Part shown: one piece after another, positions 43,901 through 51,831 of the stretch
Layout: every line of letters begins with the position of its first letter
Position numbering within the stretch: position 1 is the stretch's first letter
Assembly (NCBI GenBank): GCA_030835905.1
Contig: JAURQX010000035.1
Coordinates: 1 to 51,911, forward strand
Source: Alphaproteobacteria bacterium
GTDB lineage: Bacteria; Pseudomonadota; Alphaproteobacteria; Rickettsiales; UBA1997
DNA: 51,911 nt
Direction of reading: 5' to 3'
Position numbers and translations under genes: made by a program
The notes under the pieces: generated by a model
The model's database searches: none
The model's input: only the letters and a program-made list of their open reading frames with translations
Told to the model about the DNA's origin: nothing

Positions 43901-44749
43901 ATGAAATTAATCGTAGCAAACTGGAAAATGAATCACGGTTTTGGTGAAATTGGTGAGTGGTTACAAGTTTATCTTAATGCGGTTACCCAAAATGTTAATG
44001 CATTGGAGGATAAAAGGGTTGTTTTATGCCCTCCTTTTCATGTAATTGAATATATAGACAGTGAGCTGGTTGCAGCCGCCATGAGCTACTATGAAGAAGA
44101 ATTCAAAAAAGAGGGCAAAGAGATGTCTGATTTTTCTCAGGATGAAATTCAAGATATGATCATGAATACTAGAGCTATTAGCTTAGGCGCGCAAGATTGC
44201 CATTATCGTCAAGAAGGGGCCTACACTGGCGATATTAGCGCTAAAATGCTTGCCGAAGTTGGTTGTGAATTTGTGATAGTTGGGCACTCAGAAAGGCGCA
44301 CTTATCATGGAGAAAGTGATAAAATGGTTGCTCAAAAAGTGAAAGTTGCCGTTCAAAATGGTATTTTACCAGTGATTTGCATAGGTGAACCTCAGGATAT
44401 TAGAGAAAAAGGTAAGCATTTTGAGTTTATTAATAATCAGCTCGCTACTTCAGTTCCGCAAGACCTTGAATTTGTTAATTTAGTTATAGCTTATGAACCA
44501 ATTTGGGCAATCGGTACCGGCAAAATTCCAAACACTGATCAGCTACAAGAAGTAGCTAAAAACATTGAAGATTTTGTTGCCAAGAATTTAGCTGGTCGTG
44601 TGCAAAATCTTTTCATCTTATATGGCGGATCAATAAGCTCGGCAAATGCTCAACAATTAATGAATACCAAAGGAATTTCTGGACTGCTAGTTGGTAAGGC
44701 GAGTCTTGATGCTGAAGAATTCTGCAAAATAGTTGGTCTAAAATCCTAA
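43901..44749 (+). CDS. tpiA: Triosephosphate isomerase with an insertion
   Basis: 282 residues, about 30 longer than usual. The catalytic residues are present: Lys9 in NWKMN, His129 in GHSERR, Glu in AYEPIWAIGTG, plus YGGSISSAN. Between CPPF (43-46) and GAQDCH (96) there are about 27 extra residues (AAAMSYYEEEFKKEGKEM and SDFSQDEIQDMIMNT), charged and helical, which would sit in the loop region near the dimer interface. This should still be an active glycolytic/gluconeogenic enzyme. Confidence 0.94.
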   Translation: MKLIVANWKMNHGFGEIGEWLQVYLNAVTQNVNALEDKRVVLCPPFHVIEYIDSELVAAAMSYYEEEFKKEGKEMSDFSQDEIQDMIMNTRAISLGAQDCHYRQEGAYTGDISAKMLAEVGCEFVIVGHSERRTYHGESDKMVAQKVKVAVQNGILPVICIGEPQDIREKGKHFEFINNQLATSVPQDLEFVNLVIAYEPIWAIGTGKIPNTDQLQEVAKNIEDFVAKNLAGRVQNLFILYGGSISSANAQQLMNTKGISGLLVGKASLDAEEFCKIVGLKS

Positions 44750-44773
44750 ACTTTAATCATAAATTTTAAATCT

Positions 44774-46315
44774 ATGACAAAATCACAAATCAAAACAAAT
44801 CAAACTCGTCTTGAAAGTGACTCAATGGGTGAAATTGAAGTACCAGCTGATGCATATTATGGCGCACAAACCGCAAGAAGTGTCAAAAATTTCCCAATTT
44901 GCAATGATAATGCAGGCCACAAAATGCCAAAAGAGATGGTTGAAGCCATGATTTTGGTTAAAAAAGCCGCAGCCTTGGCTAATCAAGAAATTATGCAAAA
45001 TGATAAAACAGCTAAAAGTTACCAAAAATATTCAGACGATATTGCTAGCAAAATAATTGATAGTGCAGATCAAATTTTAGCCAACTTTGATTGGTTCTAT
45101 GAAAATCATTTTCCGTTAGTTATTTGGCAAACTGGTTCTGGAACTCAAACCAATATGAATTGCAACGAAGTAATTGCAGGACTTGCTAACGAAAAAGCAA
45201 CTGGTCAAAAAGGTGGCAAATCGCCAATTCACCCCAATGATCATGTTAATCTAGGACAAAGCTCAAATGATACTTTTCCAACCGCAATGCATATTTGTGC
45301 CACTCTTTTGGTTTATAACAAATTAATGCCAACCCTTTTTAGATTTTATGATGAGTTAAAGGCTAAGGAAGAAGAGTTTAAAAATATTGTAAAAATTGGT
45401 CGAACTCACACCCAAGACGCAACACCTTTAACCTTAGGCCAAGAATTTTCTGGCTATAAATATCAGATTTTTAATAATATTTTGCGCTTAAATTCTACAG
45501 TTGAAAATGTGATGTCTCTGGCACAAGGTGGTACAGCAGTTGGCACTGGCCTAAATTGTCATCCACAATTTGCTCAAAAATTTGCTGAAAAAATTTCTGA
45601 AATTTCAAAAATTGCTGATAAAGTTGCTAATTTTGGTAAAAAATCTCAAGAAAGTAAAGAATTTGCAGAAGTTAAAAATTTATTTACTGATCATCAAAAT
45701 AATTTTATTACTAACCCCAATAAATTTGAGTCTTTAGCAAGTTGCGATGGTTTGGTCGAGCTTTCTGGTACGCTTAATACTATTGCCACTTCTTTGATGA
45801 AAATTGCCAATGATATTCGCTTTTTAGCATCTGGCCCGAGATCTGGTCTTGGTGAAATTTCATTGCCAGAAAATGAGCCGGGTTCATCAATCATGCCGGG
45901 CAAGGTTAATCCAACGCAGTGTGAAGCACTTACCATGATTGCTTGTCAAGTTATGGGAAATCATCTAGCAGTTACTGTTGGTGGCTCCAATGGTCATTTT
46001 GAGCTAAATGTATTTAGGCCAATGATAATTGCCAATATCACCAATTCAATGAATTTAATTAGTGATGGCATTAATAGTTTCATTGACCAATGCTTGATTG
46101 GCATCAAACCTAATCAACAAAGAATAAATCAACTCTTGGAGCAATCTTTGATGCTAGTTACCGCCTTAAATCCTTATATTGGCTACGACAATGCTGCTAA
46201 AATCGCTAAAACCGCCCATCAAGACGGTTCAACTTTAAAAGAAGCTGCTATTAAGTTAGGATTGGTAAAAGCTGAAGATTTTGATAAGTGGGTTGATCCA
46301 AAGAAGATGGTTTAG
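44774..46315 (+). CDS. fumC: Class II fumarate hydratase
   Basis: Fumarate to malate in the TCA cycle. 513 residues, about 50 longer than the standard enzyme. Standard motifs: [50 protein letters not shown], and the superfamily signature [16 protein letters not shown]. An extra charged stretch (about residues 282-309, [20 protein letters not shown]) lies just before [12 protein letters not shown]. The catalytic segments flank it intact. Single gene with an unannotated 346-base gap after it. Confidence 0.95.
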   Translation: MTKSQIKTNQTRLESDSMGEIEVPADAYYGAQTARSVKNFPICNDNAGHKMPKEMVEAMILVKKAAALANQEIMQNDKTAKSYQKYSDDIASKIIDSADQILANFDWFYENHFPLVIWQTGSGTQTNMNCNEVIAGLANEKATGQKGGKSPIHPNDHVNLGQSSNDTFPTAMHICATLLVYNKLMPTLFRFYDELKAKEEEFKNIVKIGRTHTQDATPLTLGQEFSGYKYQIFNNILRLNSTVENVMSLAQGGTAVGTGLNCHPQFAQKFAEKISEISKIADKVANFGKKSQESKEFAEVKNLFTDHQNNFITNPNKFESLASCDGLVELSGTLNTIATSLMKIANDIRFLASGPRSGLGEISLPENEPGSSIMPGKVNPTQCEALTMIACQVMGNHLAVTVGGSNGHFELNVFRPMIIANITNSMNLISDGINSFIDQCLIGIKPNQQRINQLLEQSLMLVTALNPYIGYDNAAKIAKTAHQDGSTLKEAAIKLGLVKAEDFDKWVDPKKMV

Positions 46316-46661
46316 TTGAGAAGTTTCTAGTAAATTTTTAACGAAGATTGCTTCATATTTATTATTTTTAGATATAATTAGATATTTTTTGGATATTTAA
46401 TCCTTAATAAATTATACCAAAATTCACCTTTAATAGCATATTTGGATAAAGGATTTTTAAGGATCAAATTTAAGAGAAAAAACCTTGTGTATCATGATAT
46501 ACAGAAGATTTTTCTTTTGAATTTTAGACTAAAAAGATGAAGCATAAAGTGGGTGTTTTGAGGTTAAAATGGCATAATATTCAAAAATTATCTAGTGCTA
46601 ATTACAATACTTTAAAAAGTTAAATTGAAGGATTTGGCAAAGATAAAAAGAGTCATTTCAG
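46316..46661. other. Gap after fumC: hairpin and possible short peptide, otherwise no gene
   Basis: 346 bases. There is an imperfect hairpin at 46475-46514 (AGAAAAAACCTTGTGTAT paired with ATACAGAAGATTTTTCT) that could be a terminator or operator. ATG 46537 opens a 28-codon frame (MKHKVGVLRLKWHNIQ...) ending at 46623, which I cannot assign and which may be spurious. Nothing else is visible. Confidence 0.4.
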
Positions 46662-47456
46662 TTGGTAAGGGCAGATGTGTTGTTTATCAGATTATTAACA
46701 AATCTTAAATTAGTGAATAAAAATCAAGACTACCCGAATCTACTTAGAGATTTTAAAAAATATTTTTACGGCGAAAATTATGAACATGAAAAAGGTATTT
46801 CAGAAAATACTATAATTAGTCAAATCCATGAAATGAAGAGAAATCACGAGGTGTTTTCTATCTTTAATAATGCAATAAAAGAATCCCAGGAAGAAGAAAA
46901 TTTTAGAGAACTTTTTTCTTCAAATAGATATCTATGGAATATAATTCTTAACGACTATTTTAAGAGCCAGGCTTTATTTATCAGAAGGCTAACCGATAAG
47001 AATGAAAAGTCGGCATCACTAATCTCGATTCTTAATAAGATTCAAAGAAACTTGCATTACGATGAATTAAATACAAAGATTTTTGAGATTTATAAAAATT
47101 CAATAAGCAAAGAGAACTTAAAATATATTGAAAAACTAGCATTAGATATCAAATTTACTAGAATGTTTTCTTGCCAATATATAGAGGACATGAAAGAAAG
47201 ATTAGATTCTAAAGAAATAAATGAAGTTAGAAATTATACAGATAAATATCTTGCCCATGCAGACATAGCGCCAAAAAAAGTTAATCTGAATATTAATAAG
47301 ATTAAAAACTGCCATCAAGTAATTATTGCAACATTTAAATCAATATACTTTCTTCTTTTTGGGGCTGACGGAAGTTTTTTGACAAAGGTTTCTTTGAATA
47401 AAATTGATGTTTTAAAAAATGCAAATAATCCATTTCTTACAAACATGCCTAGATAA
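46662..47456 (+). CDS. AbiU2/HEPN-like protein
   Basis: 264 residues starting at TTG 46662 (GTG 46677 is also possible). The region LWNIILNDYFKSQALFIRRLTDKNEKSASLISILNKIQ (about 91-128) and the segment EVRNYTDKYLAHAD (188-201) match the layout of HEPN AbiU2-type abortive-infection proteins. In these a late R-x4-6-H motif supplies ribonuclease residues. Here the usual Arg before DKYLAH is Thr193, leaving Arg190 nine residues from His199, so activity is uncertain. All-helical otherwise. Assignment is by pattern only. A ~75-bp direct repeat begins 20 bases after its stop. Confidence 0.5.
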   Translation: MVRADVLFIRLLTNLKLVNKNQDYPNLLRDFKKYFYGENYEHEKGISENTIISQIHEMKRNHEVFSIFNNAIKESQEEENFRELFSSNRYLWNIILNDYFKSQALFIRRLTDKNEKSASLISILNKIQRNLHYDELNTKIFEIYKNSISKENLKYIEKLALDIKFTRMFSCQYIEDMKERLDSKEINEVRNYTDKYLAHADIAPKKVNLNINKIKNCHQVIIATFKSIYFLLFGADGSFLTKVSLNKIDVLKNANNPFLTNMPR

Positions 47457-47475
47457 ACTTGGTCAAGAGAAAGAC

Positions 47476-47550
47476 ATGGTGCACTTCGTGCTTGCAAACG
47501 CCTATTTTCTGAACTCGCTAGCGTTTATTAAGTAAAATTACGGCTTTTTT
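47476..47550. repeat. ~75-bp direct repeat, left copy
   Basis: Matches 49891-49964 with about six differences over 75 bases, in the same orientation. The shared core is GCACTTCGTGCTTGCAAACG, followed by CCTATTTTCT and TTAAGTAAAATTAC. It contains a small hairpin (GCAC-TTC-GTGC). The two copies enclose the Fic/cyclase-like pair and both 10-bp arrays. Confidence 0.85.
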
Positions 47551-47572
47551 GTTGACTTTCAAATGTATTTAT

Positions 47573-47602
47573 CTCACACTATCTAACATTATATCACATT
47601 TA
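47573..47602 (+). repeat. Three-unit 10-bp repeat before fic
   Basis: CTCACACTAT, CTAACATTAT, ATCACATTTA: cores CTCACA, CTAACA and ATCACA start at 47573, 47583 and 47593, exactly 10 bases apart. The last core ends 16 bases before the fic ATG, an operator position. The same cores occur on the opposite strand in the array after the second gene. Confidence 0.6.
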
Positions 47603-47613
47603 TATGTTGCATT

Positions 47614-48696
47614 ATGGATTGGAAAGATTTTAGAGTAAATAAAAGGCTAAATTTAAGACCAAATATTATTGAAGAAGTTTATTCTTTAATTGCAAAAATT
47701 GATTCTGTTAAAAATAGCTTTTCTTTAACTAACAATCTTTTACCTCAAACTATTAGTCGCCTTACCTCATCTTTAATTGTAACCTCTGCTGGTGCCTCAA
47801 ATAGAATTGAAGGAAATAAACTAACAGATAATCAGGTTGAGAAGCTTTACAAGAATTTAAATATTCAAAAGTTCAAAACCAGAGACGAACAAGAAGTTGC
47901 TGGATATATAGAGGTTTTACAAGAAATATTAGCTAATTATCAAAATATTAAAATAAGCGAATCTATAATTTTGGGTTTTCATGACCAAATGTTAAAATAT
48001 AGTGAAAAAGATTCTAGACATAAGGGAGTATATAAATTTGGATCAAATCGAGTAGAAGCAAAAGATCATGATGGCAATTTAGTTGGGGTTATTTTTGATC
48101 CAACCCCACCTCATTTAGTTAAAAAGGAAATTCAAGAACTCGTTGAGTGGTATAACTTTTCCAAAAATGAAGGACAAAAACATCCTTTAATTTTAATTGC
48201 TAATTTTATCTTTGAATATTTAGCGATTCATCCTTTTCAAGATGGTAATGGAAGAACCAGCAGATTGTTGACAAATTTAATGCTCTTACAGTCAGGTTAC
48301 AACTTTACCAATATCGTCTCTCATGAAAAACTAATAGAAAACAATAAAGCTGATTATTATTTGGCTTTAAACAAAACCCAAAAAACTTGGAAAACTGAAA
48401 ATGAAGATATTTCGCAGTGGTTATTATTTTTCTTAAAAATTGTTGATGGACAGGCGGAGAAAGCTTTAGGTATTTTAAGAGGAGAAACAATTGAACATTT
48501 GCTATCAGAAAAACAGATAGAATTATGGAATTGGGCTTTGTCATTAGAGAAAAAAGAATTTTCACGAAAAGATGCAATTGAAGCAACAGGATTTCCACCT
48601 AGAACCGTTGAAGCAATAATTAAAAAATTATTTGATCTGAAAAAGTTAGACAGGATTGGTGAAGGTAGAGGAATTAGGTATAGAATATTAAGATGA
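47614..48696 (+). CDS. Fic-domain AMP-transferase with N-terminal inhibitory helix and C-terminal winged helix
   Basis: 360 residues. The N-terminal (S/T)xxxE(G/N) inhibitory motif is SNRIEGN (62-68), then the Fic core with flap FDPTPPHLVKKEI (about 161-173) and a canonical active site HPFQDGNGRTSR (206-217). The C-terminal part (about 300-360: EFSRKDAIEATGFPPRTVEAIIKKL, GEGRGIRYRIL) is a winged-helix domain. This is the common class II, self-inhibited Fic architecture, which adenylylates proteins. All catalytic residues are present. ATGA overlap with the next gene means both are made together. The winged helix could bind the 10-bp repeats nearby. Confidence 0.93.
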   Translation: MDWKDFRVNKRLNLRPNIIEEVYSLIAKIDSVKNSFSLTNNLLPQTISRLTSSLIVTSAGASNRIEGNKLTDNQVEKLYKNLNIQKFKTRDEQEVAGYIEVLQEILANYQNIKISESIILGFHDQMLKYSEKDSRHKGVYKFGSNRVEAKDHDGNLVGVIFDPTPPHLVKKEIQELVEWYNFSKNEGQKHPLILIANFIFEYLAIHPFQDGNGRTSRLLTNLMLLQSGYNFTNIVSHEKLIENNKADYYLALNKTQKTWKTENEDISQWLLFFLKIVDGQAEKALGILRGETIEHLLSEKQIELWNWALSLEKKEFSRKDAIEATGFPPRTVEAIIKKLFDLKKLDRIGEGRGIRYRILR

Positions 48697-49598
48697 TAAA
48701 TATGAGAAAAACAAATTATAAAAACCAAATTTTTCTTAAAAAAACTGAAGAACTTAGCAAAAAATACAAAAAGAAAGTCATTATCTATTTGGATATACTG
48801 GGAATAAAAGATTTTACTTTAAATCAGAATACTTCAGATAATGAATTGTGTGAAGTATATCAAATCTTAAAAAATATAGCAGATAGCTTTTCTAAAGATG
48901 ATCATTTAAAAAAATTTCTGAATTTTAGTGAAGAAGAATATTCCTTAAAAATAGCAACTGAGGATCTAGATTTCTCAATTTCGATTCTAAGTGATTCAAT
49001 CATTATCTCATTTTCTAAGAATTTTTTATTTCTTCTACCTTGGGTTTTAAGAATAACTCGATTTTTACAGATAATATTAATTTTTCATGGATTATTGGCT
49101 AGGGGCGCTGTGACTTGTAATAAAATATATCACACAAAAAATGATACAACAATGCTTTTTGGTAAAGGATTGGTAGAAGCTTACACGCTAGAAAGTAAAG
49201 GTGATGATCCAATTATGCAGATAGAAAATAAATTATGGAATCAGTATAAAAGAATGATGGAGAAAGAAGGAGAACTAGAGTCAATTTTTAAAAAAAATTG
49301 CACCACAAAAGGTGATTTAAAATTTGTAGAACAGGTATTTTTTGCTAGTTCTAAAACAGCATTTATCGAAAAAAAGCCTGAAAACAAAATTTGTTATAGG
49401 CATTTTTATGATCTGGAGCATACTTTGCATCAACTATCTGAAAATAATTTTATAAGAAAATCTGATAGCAATTACTTTTTGTCTATTGTGGATAAAAATA
49501 TTGAAAAATTTCAAAATGATAAAAATATTTTAGGAAAATGGCAGGTAACTAAAAAATTGATTGAATGGGAATTGGATATTTCAAGAAATATTCTCTGA
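48693..49598 (+). CDS. Class III nucleotide-cyclase-like protein of unknown function
   Basis: 301 residues. The pattern is VIIYLDILGIKDF (29-41), LSDSIIISF (99-107), GLLARGAVTCNKIYH (133-147), then LFGKGLVEAYTLES (155-168). It follows the class III adenylate/guanylate cyclase layout: the D-I-x-G-F metal Asp (Asp34), a second Asp in a hairpin (Asp101), R-x-G-I-x-x-G, and G-x-x-V-N-x-A-x-R-L-E. The final Asn and Arg of the classical enzyme are not matched, so catalysis is open. A Pycsar-type pyrimidine cyclase is one possibility. Translation couples to fic by ATGA. The 133-residue tail is helical and unfamiliar. Confidence 0.5.
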   Translation: MINMRKTNYKNQIFLKKTEELSKKYKKKVIIYLDILGIKDFTLNQNTSDNELCEVYQILKNIADSFSKDDHLKKFLNFSEEEYSLKIATEDLDFSISILSDSIIISFSKNFLFLLPWVLRITRFLQIILIFHGLLARGAVTCNKIYHTKNDTTMLFGKGLVEAYTLESKGDDPIMQIENKLWNQYKRMMEKEGELESIFKKNCTTKGDLKFVEQVFFASSKTAFIEKKPENKICYRHFYDLEHTLHQLSENNFIRKSDSNYFLSIVDKNIEKFQNDKNILGKWQVTKKLIEWELDISRNIL

Positions 49599-49712
49599 TC
49601 TCCATTTCGGTCGTCCTTTTTTATACTCAGCAATATCAAGGCTAAATGCCCTGTTATCCTGAATTTTTTGGCAAGATTCTCCAAAAACTCTTAGAAATCT
49701 CCATATTACAAA
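49581..49712 (-). pseudogene. Possible coding remnant (44 codons, no start)
   Basis: Between two stops the minus strand reads WRFLRVFGESCQKIQDNRAF and continues SLDIAEYKKGRPKWRSENIS. It has natural-looking composition but no ATG, GTG or TTG start in a good place. The source family is unknown to me. It may be a remnant of a gene displaced when the Fic module arrived, or chance. Confidence 0.25.
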
Positions 49713-49791
49713 TTAAAAATTTTGAGTATTTCTTCAAAATTTTGTCTCCGCTTTAGAAAAAGATAAAACTGATTAGAAATTCTGAGAGCGG

Positions 49792-49875
49792 GTGAGTAAA
49801 AGGCTTGTGAGTAATGATGAGTAATTGTTAGTAAATGTGAGTAGTTGTGAGTACTCCATAGTAACTCTGAGTACT
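49792..49875 (-). repeat. 10-bp periodic repeat array after the cyclase-like gene
   Basis: (G/T)AGTA cores begin at 49809, 49819, 49829, 49839, 49849, 49859 and 49869, exactly 10 bases apart, with one more at 49794. On the minus strand the unit is TACTCACANT (variants TACTAACAAT, TACTCATCAT). Seven uninterrupted units at one period suggest multi-site binding by one protein on one DNA face. Not a CRISPR: no spacers of useful length. Confidence 0.8.
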
Positions 49876-49890
49876 GGCGGATGGAAAGGG

Positions 49891-49964
49891 ATGGCGCACT
49901 TCGTGCTTGCAAACGCCTATTTTCTAAACTCACTAGCGTTCGTTAAGTAAAATTACAGCTTTTT
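49891..49964. repeat. ~75-bp direct repeat, right copy
   Basis: Second copy of the 47476 repeat, same orientation, about 92% identical. It starts 15 bases after the 10-bp array. Between it and the hairpin at 50002 I see nothing else. Confidence 0.85.
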
Positions 49965-50001
49965 GTCGAACCGCATTTGGGTTCGACTCTTATCTCATCA
50001 T

Positions 50002-50069
50002 CATAAATTATATTTTAGATGTAAACACACGCTTCGCTTAAAGTGTTGACATCTAAAATATAATTTATG
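50002..50069. repeat. Hairpin with 27-bp arms abutting tRNA-Ser 3' end
   Basis: CATAAATTATATTTTAGATG pairs exactly with its complement ending at 50069, and the arm extends to 27 bp with one mismatch around the loop ACGCTTCGCTTAAA. The right arm includes part of the tRNA CCA end. It could be a processing or termination structure for the tRNA, or an inserted palindrome. Confidence 0.85.
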
Positions 50070-50157
50070 GCGGAGAGAAAGGGATTCGAACCCTTGATAC
50101 AGTTACCCGTATACCTTCTTAGCAGGAAGGTGCCTTCAGCCACTCGGCCATCTCTCC
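50068..50157 (-). tRNA. tRNA-Ser (anticodon GCT)
   Basis: Acceptor GGAGAGA/TCTCTCC, long variable arm, anticodon GCT in CTTCCT-GCT-AAGAAGG, T-loop TTCGAAT and encoded CCA (50068-50070). Reads AGC/AGU. About 90 bases, normal for serine tRNAs. Confidence 0.95.
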
Positions 50158-50478
50158 GTAATTTAACTATTTAATCACAAGTTCGCTTTGCTTTTTTCGC
50201 CTAAAGGCTCAAAGTCAAAGCTCACCTCGGGGATTGCGTCGTTTACGCTCCTGATCCCGCTTTTCTTGGAAAAATTATGCGTTTAGGCATAATTTTTTTG
50301 AAGAAAAGCCTCGGCCATCTCTCCGTAATTTAACTATTTAATCACAAGTTCGTTTTGCTTTTTTCGCCTAAAGGCTCAAAGTCAAAGCTCACCTCGGGGA
50401 TTGCGTCGCTTACGCTCCTGATCCCGCTTTTCTTGGAAAAATTATGCGTTTAGGCATAATTTTTTTGAAGAAAAGCCT
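50144..50478. repeat. 167-bp tandem duplication including the 5' end of tRNA-Ser
   Basis: TCGGCCATCTCTCCGTAATT recurs at 50311, 167 bases after 50144, and the units differ at only a few positions (for example GTTCGC/GTTCGT). Each unit holds the first 14 bases of tRNA-Ser and a stem of about 20 bp (50259-50309 and 50426-50476; GCTTTTCTT...GAAGAAAAGC around GTTTA). No gene is visible in it or in 50479-50696. Confidence 0.9.
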
Positions 50479-50696
50479 CATGGATTGCGTTGCCTTCTTT
50501 AAAAAACCATTTTACCCCAATTATAATAATTTAAGATAATTAAAGTCTTAAAAAAGCTAAATAAAAGTGTCATCCAAGTTAGTAGCGATATATCTTAAAT
50601 GCAAACTTGTTTTTATTAAAAGCTTAGATAAAATCTTTTTTCTCTCTTTTTCAAGAGTTTTATTTTGATCAAAAATTTATTCAAAAGTTCTTAATT

Positions 50697-50771
50697 GCTA
50701 TCGTAGCTCAGTGGTAGAGCACTTCATTGGTAATGAAGAGGTCGGCGGTTCAATCCCACTCGATAGCACCA
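50697..50771 (+). tRNA. tRNA-Thr (anticodon GGT)
   Basis: Acceptor GCTATCG/CGATAGC, D-arm GCTC/GAGC, anticodon GGT in CTTCATT-GGT-AATGAAG, T-loop TTCAATC and encoded CCA. Reads ACC/ACU. Confidence 0.95.
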
Positions 50772-50878
50772 GCTTATGCCAACATTCATATTTCTATAAT
50801 TTGAAAATGTTTTAACGTTCTTATCTTTCTCTTAAAAGATAAATTTAGCAAAATCAAAATAATGTTTAACAATAGCGC

Positions 50879-51472
50879 CTAATTTAGAGTAAAAGTTATT
50901 GGTATTAAAATATTTGACGATCTTTTTGAATCTTTGTTTGCTTCAAATTGCCATGTTTTTATAGTTTTTAATGCTGCTTCATCAAGAATTTCATAACCAC
51001 TAGATTGTTTAATCGATAAATCTTCTACAGCTCCGTTATTTTTAATAAAAACCTCAATCACTACAGTGCCTTGTTGTTTTTTAAGGCGGGCGATTTTGGG
51101 ATATTGCGGTGGTTGATTATTTATTTTTTCGACCAAATCAGATTTGGTTATGGCGCCAAATTTTTTATTAGAATTTATTGCGGTTAAGCCCGAAGTAATT
51201 TGTTTTAGATTGCCTTTATTCTCTAAATTATCTTGATCTTGAAGTTTTTGAGTGCCTTGCCTAACCAGAGTTAGCCTTATTTTATTTTTCTGATTATTTT
51301 GTTGATTAGAATCGCTTTTTGAGCTATTTGGCATCACCATTTCGCTATTAATTATTTGATGATTTGGTGGTGTTAAAAAGTTGCTATCAAGCAATAAAAT
51401 AAATGCTAAGCCGTGAAATATAATAGCAAAAATAAAAGAAGATGTTTTTAAGATTTTGCCAATCTCAACCAT
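50879..51472 (-). CDS. TonB-family energy-transducing protein
   Basis: 197 residues. One N-terminal membrane helix (TSSFIFAIIFHGLAFILLL), a hydrophilic Asn/Gln/Lys-rich periplasmic spacer and a C-terminal TonB domain (PQYPKIARLKKQQGTVVIEVFIKNNGAVEDLSIKQSSGYEILDEAALKTIKTWQF). It would couple the proton gradient to outer-membrane receptors. It lies 11 bases from the receptor remnant on the same strand, so they were probably one transcript. exbB/exbD are not in the window. Confidence 0.9.
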   Translation of the reverse strand: MVEIGKILKTSSFIFAIIFHGLAFILLLDSNFLTPPNHQIINSEMVMPNSSKSDSNQQNNQKNKIRLTLVRQGTQKLQDQDNLENKGNLKQITSGLTAINSNKKFGAITKSDLVEKINNQPPQYPKIARLKKQQGTVVIEVFIKNNGAVEDLSIKQSSGYEILDEAALKTIKTWQFEANKDSKRSSNILIPITFTLN

Positions 51473-51483
51473 AGAAAAAATAA

Positions 51484-51831
51484 TTAAAACTCAAATTTGG
51501 CCTGCATATAATATGATCTACCGGCTTCATTAACTTGAATTTTGGTGGTATCATAAACATTGGCACGATTTAAGTGGTTGGCGTAAGTTTTATCAAGTAG
51601 GTTACTAATGCCGAATTTTAAGGTTAGTGGCTTAATTTTAGTTAAAGTGGCATTGAGATCGAAAACACTATAACCCCCAGTTTTGCCAACATCCCTTCCA
51701 GTGCCAGTTTGACTGTTACTATCAACTCTTGTTTGTTTTATGGCCCAGCGCATAACTGATTCTATTTTTAAAAATAAGACCTCTGCAAAACCCAAAGATT
51801 TTCCTGAACATTTAAACAATTTTCCTTGCAC
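51484..51831 (-). pseudogene. C-terminal remnant of a TonB-dependent receptor
   Basis: Only about 75 residues look like a receptor: RWAIKQTRVDSNSQTGTGRD, GGYSVFDLNATLT, FGISNLLDKTYANHLNRANV and the end AGRSYYMQAKFEF, like the last strands of metal-type receptors. Upstream the frame begins at a GTG with unrelated sequence, and a TAG closes it 6 codons earlier. Just upstream, another frame has a signal-peptide-like TRQILALLLFSA, so a gene may have lost its middle. A receptor normally exceeds 600 residues. Confidence 0.6.

Noticed and set aside
49792-49875. CRISPR-like array
   Set aside because: The period is 10 bases, far too short for repeat-spacer units, and no cas gene is present.
49706-49933. 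Minus-strand 75-codon frame over the 10-bp array and repeat
   Set aside because: Its sequence is the translation of tandem repeats and has no protein-like domain pattern.
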